From Rhizobium lentis (GTDB lineage: Bacteria > Pseudomonadota > Alphaproteobacteria > Rhizobiales > Rhizobiaceae), in assembly GCF_017352135.1 (NCBI RefSeq), contig NZ_CP071454.1:1947001-2011000 (forward strand): 64,000 nt of DNA, given 5' to 3'. A model generated the notes under the pieces. That model made no database searches. It worked only from the letters and a program-made list of their open reading frames with translations, and had not been told where the DNA came from. This document shows, piece after piece, positions 34,147-43,644 of the stretch. The first letter of the stretch is position 1. Every line of letters begins with the position of its first letter. A program made the translations under genes and the position numbers.

Positions 34147-36534
34147 ATGTTTTCGGTCATTACATGTATTCGGGATGATCACGATTGGCGGCTGGTGCTT
34201 GCGGCGGCCGCGGTTTGCCTGGTTGGCGCGATGGCGGCGATGCTGCCGCTTTCCCGCGCTCAAGGATGTGATACGGGGCGGCGCAAGCTCTGGATCGGCG
34301 CGTCGGCTTTCGCCTTCGGCACCGGCGTATGGGCAACGCATTTCATCGCGATGCTGGCCTATGACGGCGGCATGCCGATCACCTACCAGCTGGGCCTGAC
34401 GGCGCTTTCCTTCCTGCTGTCGGTTGTCGGTTCGTGGGTGGCGATTCGCGTCGCTTCGCAAAGCAGCGGCAGATTTTCGCGCATCGGCGGCGGCGTCCTG
34501 ATGGCGCTCGGCATTGCCTCGATGCACCTGACCGGCATGCAGGCGATCGAGACTCAGGCGGTGATTCTCTACGATCCCTATATGACGCTGACTGCGGTTC
34601 TGGCTGGAGCGCTGCTGTCGAGCGCTGCCTTCCACGCCTTCTTCCAGTGGAACGGAGCCAGGCGGCTCCTAGCCTCGTCGGTCACCTTCGTCCTTGCAAT
34701 CTGCACCCTCCACTTCATTTCGATGGCGAGCATCACGCTCGTCCCGGATCCCGGCAAAGAGGTCCCGGCAACGGTGCTCGATACCAGCCTGCTGGCTGCG
34801 ATCGTCGTGGTCGCGGCGACGGCCCTCATTCTGACGGCTATCGCGGTGGTGTTTATCGGAAGCCACCTGACGGATCTGAGAGGGCTGGCAAATGCCTCCC
34901 AGGAGGGCTTGCTGATCCTGCGGGAAGGCCGGATCATCGATGCCAATGAACGCTTCCAAGGCCTTTCCGGCTGGAAGCTCGCCGATCTTGTCGGCAAGGC
35001 GCCGTCAGTCGCCTTGACCGCTATCCAGGGGCAGAGCGGGCCTGGCGAAACATTGCTCAACACCAGGAACGGCAAGGACATCGCCGTCGAGGTAAACACC
35101 AGCAGGATCGTCTATCGCGGGCATAATTGCGACGTGCTGGCGGTGCGCGATCTGACCGAACGCAGACAGGCCGAGGAGATGATCGAACATCTCGCCCACC
35201 ACGATGGTCTCACCGGCCTGCCGAACCGGTCGTTGTTCGACACGCGCATCCGCCAGGCGCTCCAGATGGCCGAACGAAAGAACAGCGAGGTTGCGCTCCT
35301 CTATATCGATCTCGATCGCTTCAAGACCGTCAACGACGTTTTCGGCCACGCCGAGGGCGACCGCATCCTCTGCAAGGTCGCCTCGATCCTGCGTCGCGTG
35401 GCCGATGAAAGCGATACGATCGCCCGCCTCGGCGGCGATGAGTTTGCCATCATCCAGCCCGCCGGACAGCAACCGGCGGCCGCGCAGAAGCTCGCAGCCG
35501 CGATCCTCGACGAATTCGCCGTCGAGATGGATACGGCGCGCGACCCGACCGCCGTCGGCGTCAGCCTTGGCATCGCCCTTTATCCGGCCGACGGAAGCGA
35601 TGCAGACGAGATCTGCAACAACGCCGATATCGCACTTTATCGGGTCAAGCACGGTGGCCGCGGCAAGGCCTGTTTCTTCGATGCGGAGATGGATGAGGCC
35701 ACGCGAGCCCGCCGCCAGATCGAAAGCGAACTGCGCCACGCCATCACCCGCAATCAGATCCATGTCAGCTATCAGCCGATTCTCGATGCGCAGAGCGGCG
35801 AGATCAGCGGTTACGAGGCCCTGATGCGCTGGAACCGGCCGGGCCATGGCATAAGCGAGCCGGAGGTCTTCATTCCGATCGCGGAGGAAAGCGGCTCGAT
35901 CGTCCAGCTCGGCGAATGGGTGCTGCAGCAGGCCTGTACAGAGGCCGCGCGCTGGTCGCATCCACTGACGATCGCCGTCAACGTCTCGCCGGTGCAGTTC
36001 ATGCTGCCGAACCTGTCTGAGCGAATCGAGGCGATCCTCGAGGAAACAGGGCTCGCGCCCGACCGGCTGGAGATCGAGATCACCGAGGCAGCTCTCATCC
36101 GTGATCGCGATCGGGTGATGGCCACGCTGCAACGGCTGCGCAGCCTGGGTGTTCACATCGTCATGGACGACTTCGGCACCGGTTTTTCCTCGCTTTCCAA
36201 CCTGCGGACCTTCCCGTTCGACAAAATCAAGGTCGATCGCAGCTTCACCGGCATGCTCGAGCAAGACGCGGCCGCACGTTCTATCGTGCGCGCCATCATC
36301 GGCCTCGGCCACAGTCTCGGCATGCCTGTCGTGACCGAGGGCGTCGAAACCGAGACGCAGCGGCAGATCGTCCTCGAAGAAGGCTGCGCCCAGGTACAGG
36401 GCTTTTTGCTCGGAAAGCCGGATATCGAGCCGAGCATCAAGCTCGCCGCCCGTAAAAGACTCCTGTCCTCGACGGCTGACGCCGACGCGCGGCCGATACC
36501 ATGGAGGCGAGCTACGCGTCTTGCCTGCGAGTAG
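34147..36534 (+). CDS. MHYT-PAS-GGDEF-EAL cyclic-di-GMP turnover protein
   Basis: A 795-residue membrane protein. Seven TM segments (about 15-240) form an MHYT sensor with the repeats ATHFIAM, MHLTGM and LHFISM, proposed to bind copper or sense oxygen, CO or NO. A PAS-like domain (about 245-340), a GGDEF domain (RLGGDEFAI near 427) and an EAL domain (GYEALMRW near 556, DDFGTGFSS near 674, EGVETE near 731) follow. Both catalytic motifs look intact. The product-inhibition site RxxD is replaced by DESD. Net activity (synthase or phosphodiesterase) cannot be read from sequence. No operon partner; marR is convergent 6 bp away. Confidence 0.93.
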   Translation: MFSVITCIRDDHDWRLVLAAAAVCLVGAMAAMLPLSRAQGCDTGRRKLWIGASAFAFGTGVWATHFIAMLAYDGGMPITYQLGLTALSFLLSVVGSWVAIRVASQSSGRFSRIGGGVLMALGIASMHLTGMQAIETQAVILYDPYMTLTAVLAGALLSSAAFHAFFQWNGARRLLASSVTFVLAICTLHFISMASITLVPDPGKEVPATVLDTSLLAAIVVVAATALILTAIAVVFIGSHLTDLRGLANASQEGLLILREGRIIDANERFQGLSGWKLADLVGKAPSVALTAIQGQSGPGETLLNTRNGKDIAVEVNTSRIVYRGHNCDVLAVRDLTERRQAEEMIEHLAHHDGLTGLPNRSLFDTRIRQALQMAERKNSEVALLYIDLDRFKTVNDVFGHAEGDRILCKVASILRRVADESDTIARLGGDEFAIIQPAGQQPAAAQKLAAAILDEFAVEMDTARDPTAVGVSLGIALYPADGSDADEICNNADIALYRVKHGGRGKACFFDAEMDEATRARRQIESELRHAITRNQIHVSYQPILDAQSGEISGYEALMRWNRPGHGISEPEVFIPIAEESGSIVQLGEWVLQQACTEAARWSHPLTIAVNVSPVQFMLPNLSERIEAILEETGLAPDRLEIEITEAALIRDRDRVMATLQRLRSLGVHIVMDDFGTGFSSLSNLRTFPFDKIKVDRSFTGMLEQDAAARSIVRAIIGLGHSLGMPVVTEGVETETQRQIVLEEGCAQVQGFLLGKPDIEPSIKLAARKRLLSSTADADARPIPWRRATRLACE

Positions 36535-36540
36535 TGCCGG

Positions 36541-36972
36541 TCAAAGCGCCTTGGCGTTTTCCAGCAGCCGGCGGATATATTCGAGCGTCAGCTCGCGCTC
36601 GAATCCGCGAAAGCCTTTAAACAGCGCCTGGTCCGCCTCGCGGGCGCTCTCGATCGCCTCAGCTTCCATGGCGCGGGCCTTCGGCGTCAGGAAGATCAGC
36701 TGCGCCCGCTTGTCGGAGGGATGCGGCCGGCGCTCGATCAGCCCGTCGCGGACCATGCGCGACAAAGTATTGGCCATGGTCGCCTGCTCGATAGCGACTC
36801 GCTCGAGAAGCTGTTTCTGCGTCAGCCCGTCCTCGGCCCAGAGTTCCAGCAGGATGGGAAACTGGCCGGGAGAGAAACCGAGCCCGACCGCGCGCTGGTG
36901 CAGCGAGCGGGCAAAACCCTTCGCCAGCTGGCTGGCAAGGTAAGCTCCCGAATCCATGCGGTTAAATCCCAT
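36541..36972 (-). CDS. MarR-family transcriptional regulator
   Basis: A 143-residue winged-helix regulator. The helix-turn-helix is in GLTQKQLLERVAIEQATMANTLSRMVRDGLIERRPHPSDKRAQLIFL (about 50-96), with the basic wing HPSDKRAQ. The N-terminal helix (YLASQLAKGFARSLHQRA) and C-terminal helices form the dimer interface. It lies between the GGDEF-EAL gene and an sRNA/polA region. In S. meliloti the orthologous position beside polA also carries a MarR gene. ATG 36957 (MDSGAYLAS) is a possible alternative start. Confidence 0.88.
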   Translation of the reverse strand: MGFNRMDSGAYLASQLAKGFARSLHQRAVGLGFSPGQFPILLELWAEDGLTQKQLLERVAIEQATMANTLSRMVRDGLIERRPHPSDKRAQLIFLTPKARAMEAEAIESAREADQALFKGFRGFERELTLEYIRRLLENAKAL

Positions 36973-37072
36973 GATTGCAAATTAGGCTCAAAACCACGCC
37001 GGAGACAATGCAGCAAATCGCATAGGACCTTCCAAAAAAATGCCGGTCGCGATCGGAATTTCCTGGAGCCTT

Positions 37073-37224
37073 GAAAAACAAAAGTCGCCATGACCTGGAG
37101 GTTTGGCCATGGCGACTTTAAAATGGGGACAAAGGCCCGGAGAGGGGGATAAGGCCTTTGTCCAAGCCTGATGCGGCGGGGGACAAGCCGGTAATCAGAC
37201 CCGCGACGCGATCAAGCGCCGGTG
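37073..37224 (-). ncRNA. Small RNA of the alpha-r7 (Smr7C/Sra03) type
   Basis: A minus-strand transcript of about 150 nt is predicted between a CTTGAA-N17-ACAAAT promoter and a strong terminator. It folds into three stems. The middle one (37126-37162) pairs GGACAAAGGCC with GGCCTTTGTCC across a loop containing CCCCCTCTCC. The last (37081-37119) pairs AAAGTCGCCATG with CATGGCGACTTT around AAACCTCCA, ending TGTTTTT. Pyrimidine-rich CCTCC loops suggest pairing with ribosome-binding sites. Position beside polA and marR and the length agree with S. meliloti Smr7C as I remember it. Confidence 0.8.
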
Positions 37225-37230
37225 ACATGC

Positions 37231-37259
37231 ATTTGTAACTGCGAATGTGGTTTTTCAAG
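37231..37259 (-). promoter_or_regulatory. Promoter of the alpha-r7-type sRNA
   Basis: On the minus strand CTTGAA (37254-37259), 17 bp, ACAAAT (37231-37236). This resembles the rhizobial sigma-70 consensus CTTGAC-N17-CTATAT, with a strong -35 and a weak -10. The start point would fall near 37224. Confidence 0.55.
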
Positions 37260-37485
37260 GGTCACGCAACGTTACAAATCGGTAACAGTTTGGTGAGCAG
37301 GATTCCCTTTCCCCTTAATTCTGTGAGCGGGGATCGCTTCAGGGACAAAATGATCTGACGATTCAAAATACTACGGCGTCCTTGCGAGTGGACGCGTGGC
37401 GCCGCCCGGCTCGGGACGCCACAATCGCTTGGCGCGCCAGAACTTTGTATGGACCTCGTTCCGTGCCCGCGCTATCCATGCACGC

Positions 37486-40485
37486 ATGAAAAAAGGCGAT
37501 CACCTCTTCCTAGTCGATGGTTCCGGATTCATCTTTCGGGCGTTTCACGCATTGCCGCCGCTGACGCGCAAGTCCGACGGCCTGCCGGTCGGCGCCGTCT
37601 CCGGTTTCTGCAACATGCTGTGGAAACTCTTGAGGGATGCGCGCAATACCGATGTCGGGGTCACCCCGACCCATCTGGCCGTTATCTTCGATTATTCCGC
37701 CAAGACCTTTCGCAAGGATCTTTATGACGCCTACAAGGCGAACCGCTCAGCCCCGCCGGAAGAGCTCATCCCGCAATTCGGCCTCATAAGAGAAGCGACC
37801 CGCGCCTTCAACCTGCCCTGCATCGAAACCGAGGGCTTTGAGGCCGACGACATCATCGCCACCTATGCCCGCCAGGCCGAGGCAACAGGCGCCGACGTCA
37901 CCATCGTTTCCTCCGACAAGGATCTGATGCAGCTCGTCACACCAAACGTCCACATGTATGACAGCATGAAGGACAAGCAGATCGGCATTCCCGACGTCGT
38001 CGAGAAATGGGGCGTGCCGCCGGAAAAGATGATCGACCTGCAGGCGATGACCGGTGACTCCGTCGACAATGTTCCCGGCATTCCCGGCATCGGCCCGAAA
38101 ACCGCTGCCCAGCTGCTTGAGGAATATGGCGATCTCGACACGCTGCTCGACCGTGCCACCGAGATCAAGCAGGTCAAGCGCCGCGAGACGATCCTTGCCA
38201 ATATCGACATGGCGCGGCTTTCGCGCGAACTCGTGCGGCTGCGCACCGACGTGCCGCTCGATCTCGATCTCGATGCGCTGTTGCTGGAACCGCAGAACGG
38301 CCCGAAGCTGATCGGCTTCCTGAAGACGATGGAATTCACGACGCTGACCCGACGCGTCGCCGAAGTCTGCGATTGCGATGCGAGCGCCATCGAACCGGCG
38401 GTCGTCCGCATCGAATGGGGTGATAAAGCCCATGGTCCCGACCTCGATGCGGCCGAGCCGGAACCTGTTGCCGGCGCCATCCCCGACGTTTCGGGTGAAT
38501 CGGTGCCCGTGCCGCCGCGGGCAAAGGCGAAGGCCGGCGTCGAAGGCGCCTTTTCGCCTGGCGATCTTGCCAAGTCGCGGGCCGAGGCCTTTGCGGCGCT
38601 GCCCTTCGATCATTCGGCCTATGTAACGATCCGCGATCTGGCCACGCTCGACCGCTGGATCGCCGATGCGCGCGACACCGGCCTCGTCGCTTTCGATACC
38701 GAGACCACGTCGCTGGATGCGATGCAGGCCGAGCTTGTCGGCTTTGCGCTGGCGATTGCCGATAATACGGCCGACCCGACCGGCACGAAGATCCGCGCCG
38801 CCTACGTGCCGCTTGCCCACAAGAGCGGCGTCGGCGATCTGCTCGGCGGCGGCCTTGTCGAAAACCAGATCCCGATGCGCGATGCGCTGCCGCGGCTGAA
38901 GGCCTTGCTGGAAGACGAATCGGTGCTCAAGGTCGCCCAGAACCTGAAATACGACTACCTCCTGATGAAGCGCTTCGGCATCGAGACCAGAAGTTTCGAT
39001 GACACGATGCTGATCTCTTATGTGCTTGACGCCGGCACCGGCGCTCACGGCATGGACCCGCTCTCGGAAAAATTCCTCGGCCATACGCCGATCCCCTACA
39101 AGGACGTGGCCGGCAGCGGCAAGGCGAATGTCACTTTCGATCTGGTCGATATCGACCGCGCCACTCATTACGCCGCCGAAGACGCCGACGTGACGCTGCG
39201 CCTCTGGCTGGTGCTGAAGCCGCGGCTGGCGGCGGCAGGGCTGACCAGCGTCTATGAGCGGCTGGAGCGGCCGCTGCTGCCGGTGCTGGCGCGCATGGAA
39301 GCGCGCGGCGTCACCGTCGACCGGCAGATCCTGTCGCGTCTCTCCGGCGAACTGGCTCAGGGTGCCGCACGCCTGGAAGACGAGATCTACACATTGGCCG
39401 GCGAGCGTTTCAATATCGGTTCGCCCAAGCAGCTCGGCGATATTCTATTCGGAAAGATGGGGCTGCCCGGCGGCAGCAAGACGAAAACCGGGCAATGGTC
39501 CACCTCCGCTTCGGTGCTCGAGGATCTGGCCGCTGCCGGCATCGAGCTGCCGCGCAAGATCGTCGACTGGCGCCAGCTCACCAAGCTCAAATCCACCTAT
39601 ACCGACGCGCTGCCGGGCTATGTCCACCCGGAGACAAAGCGGGTTCACACCTCCTATTCGCTGGCATCGACGACCACGGGACGCCTGTCCTCCTCCGAAC
39701 CGAACCTGCAGAACATACCGGTACGCACGGCAGAAGGCCGCAAGATCCGCACCGCCTTCATCTCGACGCCGGGCCACAAGCTGATTTCCGCCGATTACAG
39801 CCAGATCGAACTTCGAGTGCTTGCCCACGTGGCCGAAATCCCGCAGCTGACCAAGGCCTTCGAGGATGGGGTCGACATCCACGCCATGACGGCCTCGGAA
39901 ATGTTCGGTGTGCCGGTCGAAGGCATGCCGGGCGAGGTGCGCCGCCGTGCCAAGGCAATCAATTTCGGCATCATCTACGGCATTTCTGCCTTCGGCCTCG
40001 CCAACCAGCTGTCGATCGAGCGTTCGGAAGCCGGTGACTATATCAAGAAATATTTCGAGCGGTTCCCCGGCATCCGCGACTATATGGAAAGCCGTAAGGC
40101 GATGGCGCGCGACAAGGGTTATGTCGAAACAATCTTCGGTCGGCGAATCAACTATCCGGAAATCCGCTCTTCCAATCCCTCGGTGCGCGCCTTCAACGAA
40201 CGGGCGGCGATCAACGCGCCGATCCAGGGCTCAGCGGCCGACGTCATCCGCCGGGCGATGATCAAGATGGAGCCGGCCCTCGCCGAAGCCGGCCTTGCCG
40301 AACGTGTTCGCATGCTGCTGCAGGTGCACGACGAACTCATCTTCGAAGTCGAGGATGAGGATGTCGAAAAGGCCATGCCAATTATCGTCTCGGTCATGGA
40401 AAACGCCACCATGCCGGCGCTCGAAATGCGCGTGCCGCTGAAGGTCGATGCGCGTGCCGCCACCAATTGGGACGAGGCGCATTGA
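37486..40485 (+). CDS. polA: DNA polymerase I
   Basis: PolA (999 aa) fills gaps and removes RNA primers. The 5'-3' exonuclease domain (1-~300) starts LFLVDGSGFIFRAFHALPPL and has VSSDKDLMQLV. The 3'-5' exonuclease keeps its metal-binding residues (VAFDTETTSLDAM near 403). The polymerase domain has motif A SADYSQIELRVLAHVAE (near 769), the O-helix RRRAKAINFGIIYGIS, and motif C LLQVHDELIFEVED (near 947). The length is greater than E. coli PolA because of a ~70-residue Pro/Ala-rich spacer before the exonuclease domain. Start MKKGDHLFLVDGSG is family-typical; the ribosome site is weak. Confidence 0.98.
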   Translation: MKKGDHLFLVDGSGFIFRAFHALPPLTRKSDGLPVGAVSGFCNMLWKLLRDARNTDVGVTPTHLAVIFDYSAKTFRKDLYDAYKANRSAPPEELIPQFGLIREATRAFNLPCIETEGFEADDIIATYARQAEATGADVTIVSSDKDLMQLVTPNVHMYDSMKDKQIGIPDVVEKWGVPPEKMIDLQAMTGDSVDNVPGIPGIGPKTAAQLLEEYGDLDTLLDRATEIKQVKRRETILANIDMARLSRELVRLRTDVPLDLDLDALLLEPQNGPKLIGFLKTMEFTTLTRRVAEVCDCDASAIEPAVVRIEWGDKAHGPDLDAAEPEPVAGAIPDVSGESVPVPPRAKAKAGVEGAFSPGDLAKSRAEAFAALPFDHSAYVTIRDLATLDRWIADARDTGLVAFDTETTSLDAMQAELVGFALAIADNTADPTGTKIRAAYVPLAHKSGVGDLLGGGLVENQIPMRDALPRLKALLEDESVLKVAQNLKYDYLLMKRFGIETRSFDDTMLISYVLDAGTGAHGMDPLSEKFLGHTPIPYKDVAGSGKANVTFDLVDIDRATHYAAEDADVTLRLWLVLKPRLAAAGLTSVYERLERPLLPVLARMEARGVTVDRQILSRLSGELAQGAARLEDEIYTLAGERFNIGSPKQLGDILFGKMGLPGGSKTKTGQWSTSASVLEDLAAAGIELPRKIVDWRQLTKLKSTYTDALPGYVHPETKRVHTSYSLASTTTGRLSSSEPNLQNIPVRTAEGRKIRTAFISTPGHKLISADYSQIELRVLAHVAEIPQLTKAFEDGVDIHAMTASEMFGVPVEGMPGEVRRRAKAINFGIIYGISAFGLANQLSIERSEAGDYIKKYFERFPGIRDYMESRKAMARDKGYVETIFGRRINYPEIRSSNPSVRAFNERAAINAPIQGSAADVIRRAMIKMEPALAEAGLAERVRMLLQVHDELIFEVEDEDVEKAMPIIVSVMENATMPALEMRVPLKVDARAATNWDEAH

Positions 40486-40639
40486 GCGCCTCGTCAAAAA
40501 GCGAAGATTTTTCCGCTTAATACAAATCCTTGAAATCGCAGAAGTTTATCTCCGAGACCCGTGTCGGAACGATACGGCAGGAAGGAACTTATTAACCTTC
40601 CTTTTCTATCCCGGTAGGGTCGTAATTTGCCAAGCATGA

Positions 40640-42940
40640 GTGAGTATCGGACGCATGCGTTTTCCCAGAACCAATTTGACGGATGCCGCAGAATTTTCCA
40701 GCGGGCTTGAAACGGAGCTTCGGGAGGAAGAGGTCGGCGAAAGACCGCCGGCGCCGATCTGGCAGAGTAATTTCTCCCTCGCGCCGAACGTGCGTTTTAC
40801 CCGCACGCCGGAAACGCTGATCAGCCGGCGCCGCGTGCAGAATGAGTCGATTCGCGACGATTCGCAGATTGCACAGCTTGCGGTACGAATCGAACCGGTC
40901 GCCGTCGACGTGCCTTTCGATATCTATCTGCCGGAGCCGGACGACCTGGTCGCTGCACCCGCTCCGATGATCGAGCCGCAGCAGCCGGCGTTTCCGGATG
41001 CAGTTGGCGCGCCCAGCTTGCGCGCCGCGTCCGAACTGTCCTCGATTTCGGATTTCGCCTTCTGGGAAGTCATGGCCTTCGAGGAGGCCGAGCCGGTTCG
41101 CGCGCCCGCGATCGCCCTGCCGAAGATCGAGGCTGCGCCTGATTCGATCACATCCTTGTTCCGTGTCATGGAATGGCATCCGGGCGCGCCGAAACATGCT
41201 CCCGCCGCATCCCGTCCGGTTCAGCCGGCCCTTCACGCGCCCGCCGGGCCTGCCGTGCCCCCGCCGGTCGCGATATCGCGGGAAAAGCCGATTGCAGTTG
41301 CCGCGCCCGTCGCCCCGTCGCCTCAGGCCGCACCTCTGCCCAGGCCCACGCCCCCCGTCGCCGCAGTCCTGCCGTCGCCCCGTCTTGCGGTGCGGCCCGA
41401 AAAGATCGACGCATCGGGCTATGAATTCCCGCCGCGCGCGCTTTTGCAGGAGCCGCCTGAACGTCTTGGCGAGATCATGTCGCAGGAGACGCTGGAGCAG
41501 AATGCCGGCCTGCTGGAAAGCGTGCTGGAGGATTTCGGCATTAAGGGCGAGATCATTCATGTCCGCCCCGGCCCCGTCGTCACCCTCTACGAATTCGAGC
41601 CGGCGCCCGGCGTGAAGTCGTCGCGGGTCATCGGCCTGGCCGACGATATTGCCCGCTCGATGTCGGCGCTTTCGGCCCGCGTTGCCGTCGTCCCCGGCCG
41701 CAATGTCATCGGCATCGAATTGCCGAATGTCACCCGTGAAACGGTCTATTTCCGCGAGATGATCGAAAGCCAGGATTTCGACAAGAGCGGCTATAAACTG
41801 GCGCTTGGCCTCGGCAAGACGATCGGCGGCGAGCCCGTGATCGCCGAGCTCGCGAAAATGCCGCATCTGCTCGTCGCCGGCACCACCGGCTCGGGCAAAT
41901 CGGTCGCCATCAACACCATGATCCTGTCGCTGCTCTACCGCATGACGCCGGAACAGTGCCGGCTGATCATGGTCGACCCGAAGATGCTCGAACTCTCCGT
42001 TTATGACGGCATCCCGCATCTGTTGACCCCCGTCGTCACCGATCCGAAGAAGGCGGTGATGGCGTTGAAATGGGCCGTGCGCGAAATGGAGGAGCGTTAC
42101 CGCAAGATGTCGCGCCTCGGCGTGCGCAACATCGACGGCTATAATGGCCGCGTCTCCCAGGCGCGCGAAAAGGGCGAGACCATCCACATCATGGTCCAGA
42201 CCGGCTTCGAGAAGGGAACCGGTGCGCCGGTCGAGGAAAGCCAGGAACTGGATCTTGCGCCGATGCCCTATATCGTCGTCATCGTCGACGAAATGGCCGA
42301 CCTGATGATGGTCGCCGGCAAAGAGATCGAAGGTGCGATCCAGCGTCTGGCGCAGATGGCGCGCGCCGCCGGCATCCACCTGATCATGGCGACCCAGCGT
42401 CCCTCGGTCGATGTCATCACCGGCACGATCAAGGCAAACTTCCCGACCCGCATCTCCTTCCAGGTCACTTCGAAGATCGACAGCCGCACCATTCTCGGCG
42501 AACAGGGGGCCGAACAGCTGCTCGGCCAGGGCGACATGCTGCATATGCAAGGCGGCGGCCGCATCGCCCGCGTCCACGGCCCCTTCGTCTCTGATGCTGA
42601 AGTGGAGAAAGTCGTTGCGCACCTGAAGACACAGGGCCGCCCCGAATATCTCGACACCGTTACCGCCGACGAAGAGGAAGAGCCGGAAGAGGAAGATGCC
42701 GGCGCCGTTTTCGATAAGAGCGCCATGGCCTCCGAAGATGGCAACGAGCTCTACGAGCAGGCGGTCAAGGTCGTCCTGCGCGACAAGAAGTGCTCGACCT
42801 CCTACATCCAGCGCCGCCTCGGCATCGGTTACAACAGAGCCGCTTCCCTGGTCGAGCGCATGGAAAAGGAAGGTCTTGTCGGCCCGGCCAATCATGTCGG
42901 CAAGCGCGAGATCGTCTCCGGGCGGGGCGACGGCGACTAA
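40640..42940 (+). CDS. ftsK: FtsK/SpoIIIE-type DNA translocase lacking membrane segments
   Basis: A 766-residue DNA translocase. Residues 1-~250 are Pro/Ala-rich and contain no hydrophobic span, so it has no N-terminal membrane domain. The alpha/beta motor follows: [20 protein letters not shown], Walker [18 protein letters not shown], Walker [15 protein letters not shown], and [21 protein letters not shown]-terminal gamma winged helix ([20 protein letters not shown] ... [16 protein letters not shown]) is present, which in FtsK reads KOPS sites. Rhizobia carry a second, membrane-bound FtsK elsewhere. The start is GTG 40640 or ATG 40655; the ribosome site is unclear. It follows polA by 154 bp. 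Confidence 0.9.
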   Translation: MSIGRMRFPRTNLTDAAEFSSGLETELREEEVGERPPAPIWQSNFSLAPNVRFTRTPETLISRRRVQNESIRDDSQIAQLAVRIEPVAVDVPFDIYLPEPDDLVAAPAPMIEPQQPAFPDAVGAPSLRAASELSSISDFAFWEVMAFEEAEPVRAPAIALPKIEAAPDSITSLFRVMEWHPGAPKHAPAASRPVQPALHAPAGPAVPPPVAISREKPIAVAAPVAPSPQAAPLPRPTPPVAAVLPSPRLAVRPEKIDASGYEFPPRALLQEPPERLGEIMSQETLEQNAGLLESVLEDFGIKGEIIHVRPGPVVTLYEFEPAPGVKSSRVIGLADDIARSMSALSARVAVVPGRNVIGIELPNVTRETVYFREMIESQDFDKSGYKLALGLGKTIGGEPVIAELAKMPHLLVAGTTGSGKSVAINTMILSLLYRMTPEQCRLIMVDPKMLELSVYDGIPHLLTPVVTDPKKAVMALKWAVREMEERYRKMSRLGVRNIDGYNGRVSQAREKGETIHIMVQTGFEKGTGAPVEESQELDLAPMPYIVVIVDEMADLMMVAGKEIEGAIQRLAQMARAAGIHLIMATQRPSVDVITGTIKANFPTRISFQVTSKIDSRTILGEQGAEQLLGQGDMLHMQGGGRIARVHGPFVSDAEVEKVVAHLKTQGRPEYLDTVTADEEEEPEEEDAGAVFDKSAMASEDGNELYEQAVKVVLRDKKCSTSYIQRRLGIGYNRAASLVERMEKEGLVGPANHVGKREIVSGRGDGD

Positions 42941-42980
42941 TCGCGTGAGTGAAAAAGGGCGCATGCCGCTTGCTCCAACA

Positions 42981-43012
42981 TCCCCTTTCCCTCGGGGAGG
43001 GGAAGGGTGAGG
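42981..43012. repeat. G/C-rich imperfect palindrome, REP-like
   Basis: CCCCTTTCCCTCGGGGAGGG followed by GAAGGGTGAGGG sits in the convergent gap between ftsK and phnN. Similar CCCTCTCCCC/GGGGAGAGGG elements are common between genes of many proteobacteria. It could also stop both converging transcripts. A single copy is seen in this window. Confidence 0.4.
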
Positions 43013-43050
43013 GCGCTCCCGATGCGTCGGAAATTTCTGCGGCCGCTTGT

Positions 43051-43644
43051 CTACCGAGCCTGGGCCAGCAGTCCGTTCAGAATGCCGATCATCTTCTGCT
43101 CGGCCTCTTCGAGCGAGCCGCTATTGTCGAGCTCCGTCACGTCATAGTCGCCACGCACGGTCAGCGGGCCGCGGGCAAGCCTGGCCATGATGTCCTCATG
43201 CGTCTCGCGACCGCGCGCCTCCAGCCGGCTGGCGAGCACTTCCGGGCGGGCCGTGACATTGATGACCTTCAGCCGCGGAAAGGCGGCCTGGAAGCGGTGA
43301 AGTGCGGAGCGCGAGCCGTTGGCGACGACGACATGACCCTTGGAGAGAGCAACGGACACCTCGGCCGGAATGCCGTATTTCAAGCCGTGCGCTTCCCACC
43401 AGACGGCGAAGGAGCCTGACTGCTCCATGGCCGCAAACCCTTCCAGAGAGACCGAAAGATGCTGCTCGCCGCCGGCATCGCGGTGACGGGTAATGACGCG
43501 GCGGATGAAATGCAGGTTGTCGTGCCCGGAAAAGCGCTTGGCAGCAAGGTTCATCAGCGTGTCCTTGCCGGCGCCGCTCGGTCCGACGACGACGACCATG
43601 ATGCCGCGCTCGGCTCCGGCTCCCGGATGAGGTTCGTGCGTCAT
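43051..43644 (-). CDS. phnN: Ribose 1,5-bisphosphate phosphokinase PhnN
   Basis: PhnN (197 aa) phosphorylates ribose 1,5-bisphosphate to PRPP, the last step that recycles the ribose used in C-P lyase metabolism. It is a guanylate-kinase-fold enzyme: P-loop VVVVGPSGAGKDTLMNLAA near residue 18, then RRVITRHRDAGGEQHLSVS, WEAHGLKYGIP and VNVTARPEVLASRLEARGRE-type motifs. Its ATG overlaps the phnM stop by 4 bp. It is the last gene of the minus-strand phn cluster. PhnN is normally used with PhnP, which is not present here. Confidence 0.95.
   Translation of the reverse strand: MTHEPHPGAGAERGIMVVVVGPSGAGKDTLMNLAAKRFSGHDNLHFIRRVITRHRDAGGEQHLSVSLEGFAAMEQSGSFAVWWEAHGLKYGIPAEVSVALSKGHVVVANGSRSALHRFQAAFPRLKVINVTARPEVLASRLEARGRETHEDIMARLARGPLTVRGDYDVTELDNSGSLEEAEQKMIGILNGLLAQAR

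Noticed and set aside
35005..36312. Long minus-strand frame antisense to the GGDEF-EAL gene
   Set aside because: The plus strand carries all catalytic motifs; the antisense translation has none.
37747..39168. Open frame antisense to polA
   Set aside because: It lies wholly inside polA's exonuclease-coding region and shows typical shadow composition.
40592..42964. A 790-codon open frame antisense to ftsK
   Set aside because: It is a GC-rich antisense shadow; the protein is His/Arg/Asp-rich with no domain, whereas the plus strand has full FtsK motifs.
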